Source: Anaeramoeba flamelloides (taxonomy: Eukaryota > Metamonada > Anaeramoebidae). Taken from it: 64,000 nt of DNA. The translations under genes and the position numbers were made by a program. The stretch lies in NCBI GenBank assembly GCA_027625915.1, contig JANTQA010000015.1:12119001-12183000 (forward strand), in the 5' to 3' direction. Below are positions 62,353 to 64,000 of this stretch, piece by piece (position 1 is the first letter of the stretch; each line of letters begins with the position of its first letter). The notes beneath the pieces are model-generated. The model worked only from the letters and a program-made list of their open reading frames with translations, was not told the origin of the DNA and did no database searches.

Positions 62353-63997
62353 AAATAATAATTCAAATAACAATAGCATTAATAGTAGTAGCAATTCAAA
62401 AATAATATTAACAAAAGAAAAATCAAATAAAAAGAATATTGCCTTAAAAGCATCAACAAAAAAATTAATTCAATTAAATCAAAATTTAAACCATTTTTAT
62501 ACAGTAACTGTAGAATACGTTTTAATATTATTCCATTCGAGTAATTCAAATCATTGTGAAAAATTGCTCAAACATTTCCAAGATTTAAATACATATAATT
62601 GGAAGAGATTACAAATCAAAAATTATTACTTAATAATTAGTAATTATATACAATACGCCGAAAGAGATGATTTAGCTAATTATCCCTTAAGATCTACTAA
62701 TCAATACAGATCATTTACCGAAACACAATTTACACCGAATGTATATCCAAAGACCTTTGATGTCTTTGAAGACAAAATAAATTTTATTATCCAATTTTGT
62801 TTAATGGCAGCACAAATTGATAAAAAAAACTCAATACTTTCTTTCAAATATTGGCTTACGTTAATCTTGTATTTCATTAGAAAAAATACTCATTTCAGAT
62901 TATCCGATGTATTCATTTGCTCTTTGTTCAAATATTTATTAACATTTTTTTTAAAATATGGGATTCAAATCTTTGATATGGTTTTTGATTTTTTTAAAGT
63001 TTGTAATAATTTTCAATTAATAAAAAAATTGTCTTTCGAGTTGAAATTTTTTATCAATGAAAATCCCATAATCTCGAGGAAATTCATACTCCCTATTTAT
63101 AAATTAGATTTGCCCGTTTCCTTTAAATTGCAATTCATTGAAGAAATTATTAAAGTTCAACTATTAACAGAAAATGGATTGATAAGTATATATAATATTG
63201 TGATTGGCATTTTCCAAACGTTTGACACCAAAAACAGACAATTGGTGATGAATTATTCAATAGAAAATAATTATATTTTGCTGTTATCTTTACAATTACT
63301 TTCAAATTTTAGACAGTTGTCGGACAAAACTAATTTATTATACAAATTGATTAATGATTCGATAATTTGGTTCAACAGACTTCATTTACCCAAAAATAAT
63401 GAAATTAAGTTATTTTTCTATTTGTTTACTTGGAATATTTGTTATAAACAATACTTGAAAAAAACAAACTCTTCAACGAAATCTCAATATAATGACTTGT
63501 TACAATATTTTATTACATTCCAAGAAAAATTAAACAAATTCTTAATTCAAGAGAAAAAAAATAAATCATCATCAAAATCAAAGTTACTTCTATCAGATTC
63601 AAATATAAATAATATTAATATTGTTAATCATGTCAATAATAATGTCAATGGGAAAATACAAAGTAACGAGGATGCAGCTTATAAATTGCCTTTAACTTAT
63701 CATTACACATTTCAGATTTTGTCACTTTTCTTTGAAAATGTTATTGCCTATTCTTTTCGACAGAAAAATAAAAAATCATCAAACTCTAAATTAAAAAAAT
63801 TAAAAAAAAAATCTTTTTCTCAATTCTCAGAACATACTCCAATATTTATTAATTTTATTAAAAAAACAAGAATTGAATTTTATTTAAATTCTTTTTCTGA
63901 ATTGATATTTCTTATTTTCCAACGTGTTTTTAATAATTATGAAGAATCTAATTCTTCACAAAATCTTGAACAATTAGATATAATTGCTGATTTCTAA
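55441..63997 (+). CDS. EPG5 homologue (autophagosome-lysosome tether), frame shifts at A28
   Basis: EPG5 is a very large helical protein that promotes fusion of autophagosomes with late endosomes/lysosomes. The first frame is open from the acceptor at 55440 to 60245, the second from the A28 run to 63997. I align, from memory of human EPG5: EEDYIIFLVHFP (about 57106), LFTWKPQIDTDLKIFYDWM (58129), CLEQLNFGY and FCWNIIYKLKFW (58258-58430), and DIIQFWLQLF (59066) in the first; KLFWMEYYSFKYEINNI (60265) and FKLIIKFKILDWLKLYP (61243) in the second. Homology on both sides of the shift argues for one gene of about 2,850 residues. Lineage-specific inserts are EK/EM (56520-56715), Glu/Gln (59720-59810) and Ser/Asn (62170-62390) tracts. 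The initiating exon is not seen. The last ~100 residues of animal EPG5 have no clear match, so the gene may continue beyond the window. Confidence 0.85.
56520..56715 (+). repeat. Hexanucleotide-like GAAATG/GAAAAG tract coding for EK/EM repeats
   Basis: Purine-rich tract inside the EPG5 frame coding for alternating Glu with Lys or Met for about 60 residues, then KQIEKQIEKQQEQ. It is likely a single charged helix inserted between conserved EPG5 segments. Confidence 0.85.
60200..60227 (+). repeat. A28 run at the reading-frame break in EPG5
   Basis: Twenty-eight A in a row. Upstream frame reads Pro-Lys9-Ala-Lys-Ile-Leu-Ile-stop. The frame that is open downstream for 1250 codons passes through the same run as poly-Lys-Ser-Lys-Asp-Leu-Asn. 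One additional A (or a -1 slip by the ribosome) joins them. Confidence 0.9.
62281..62349 (+). repeat. (AAT)n tract coding for poly-Asn in EPG5
   Basis: About 23 AAT units giving one Asn run, preceded by a Ser tract made of AGT/AGC codons. The EPG5 homology resumes on both sides. Confidence 0.95.
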
Positions 63998-64000
63998 AAT

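Noticed and set aside
62184-62405. 73-codon poly-Ile/Val frame and the 95-codon poly-Leu frame opposite it (62107-62394)
   Set aside because: Both are shadows of the Ser/Asn trinucleotide tract in EPG5.
1-64000. Retroviral, LTR, LINE or other coding mobile elements
   Set aside because: I looked for reverse transcriptase, integrase and capsid-like motifs in the open frames and saw none; the mobile DNA seen is all short and non-coding.

Overview
The window looks like nuclear DNA of a free-living, very AT-rich protist. Genes have several GT-AG introns. Coding regions carry long Asn, Ser, Lys and Glu/Met/Lys low-complexity runs, and TAA, TAG and TGA all appear to act as stops. The gene set (polycystin channel, FtsX-like permease, BET bromodomain factor, CHK2-like FHA kinase, EPG5) and the alternating EK/EM tracts would fit Anaeramoebae or another amoeboid lineage. 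The sequence alone does not settle the species.

Layout: 1-10.3 kb has no gene I can support. It is a graveyard of short inverted-repeat DNA elements inserted into one another. 10.35-18.23 kb (+) is an eight-exon polycystin-2-like channel gene whose joined exons give one open frame of 830 codons; its two long introns carry diverged copies of one repeat. 20.5-23.95 kb (+) is an intronless FtsX/MacB-type permease. 26.6-30.2 kb (-) is a BET-type factor with one bromodomain and a NET domain. 30.2-37.4 kb is mostly empty and repetitive. 37.4-38.8 kb holds a small Lys-rich ORF and a Cys-rich folate-receptor-like ORF (+). 41.3-51.8 kb (+) is a CHK2-like FHA-kinase gene in eight recognisable exons, with a 6.2 kb first visible intron full of repeats. 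55.4-64 kb (+) is a homologue of EPG5, the autophagosome-lysosome tether; its reading frame shifts at an A28 run.

The genes do not form an operon or pathway; they are unrelated housekeeping and signalling genes separated by repeat-rich spacers. The most novel content is the repeat layer. At least nine families can be told apart (A to I, my own labels). Several begin CAG or CTG next to a TA duplication, as Tc1/mariner-type MITEs do. Nested insertions (A and B inside C; H inside E; A inside G) give a relative order of activity. One 10-bp minisatellite has expanded in only one of two copies of repeat G.

All coordinates were read by eye. Exon joins are supported by frame, splice consensus and family alignment from memory, not by transcripts.
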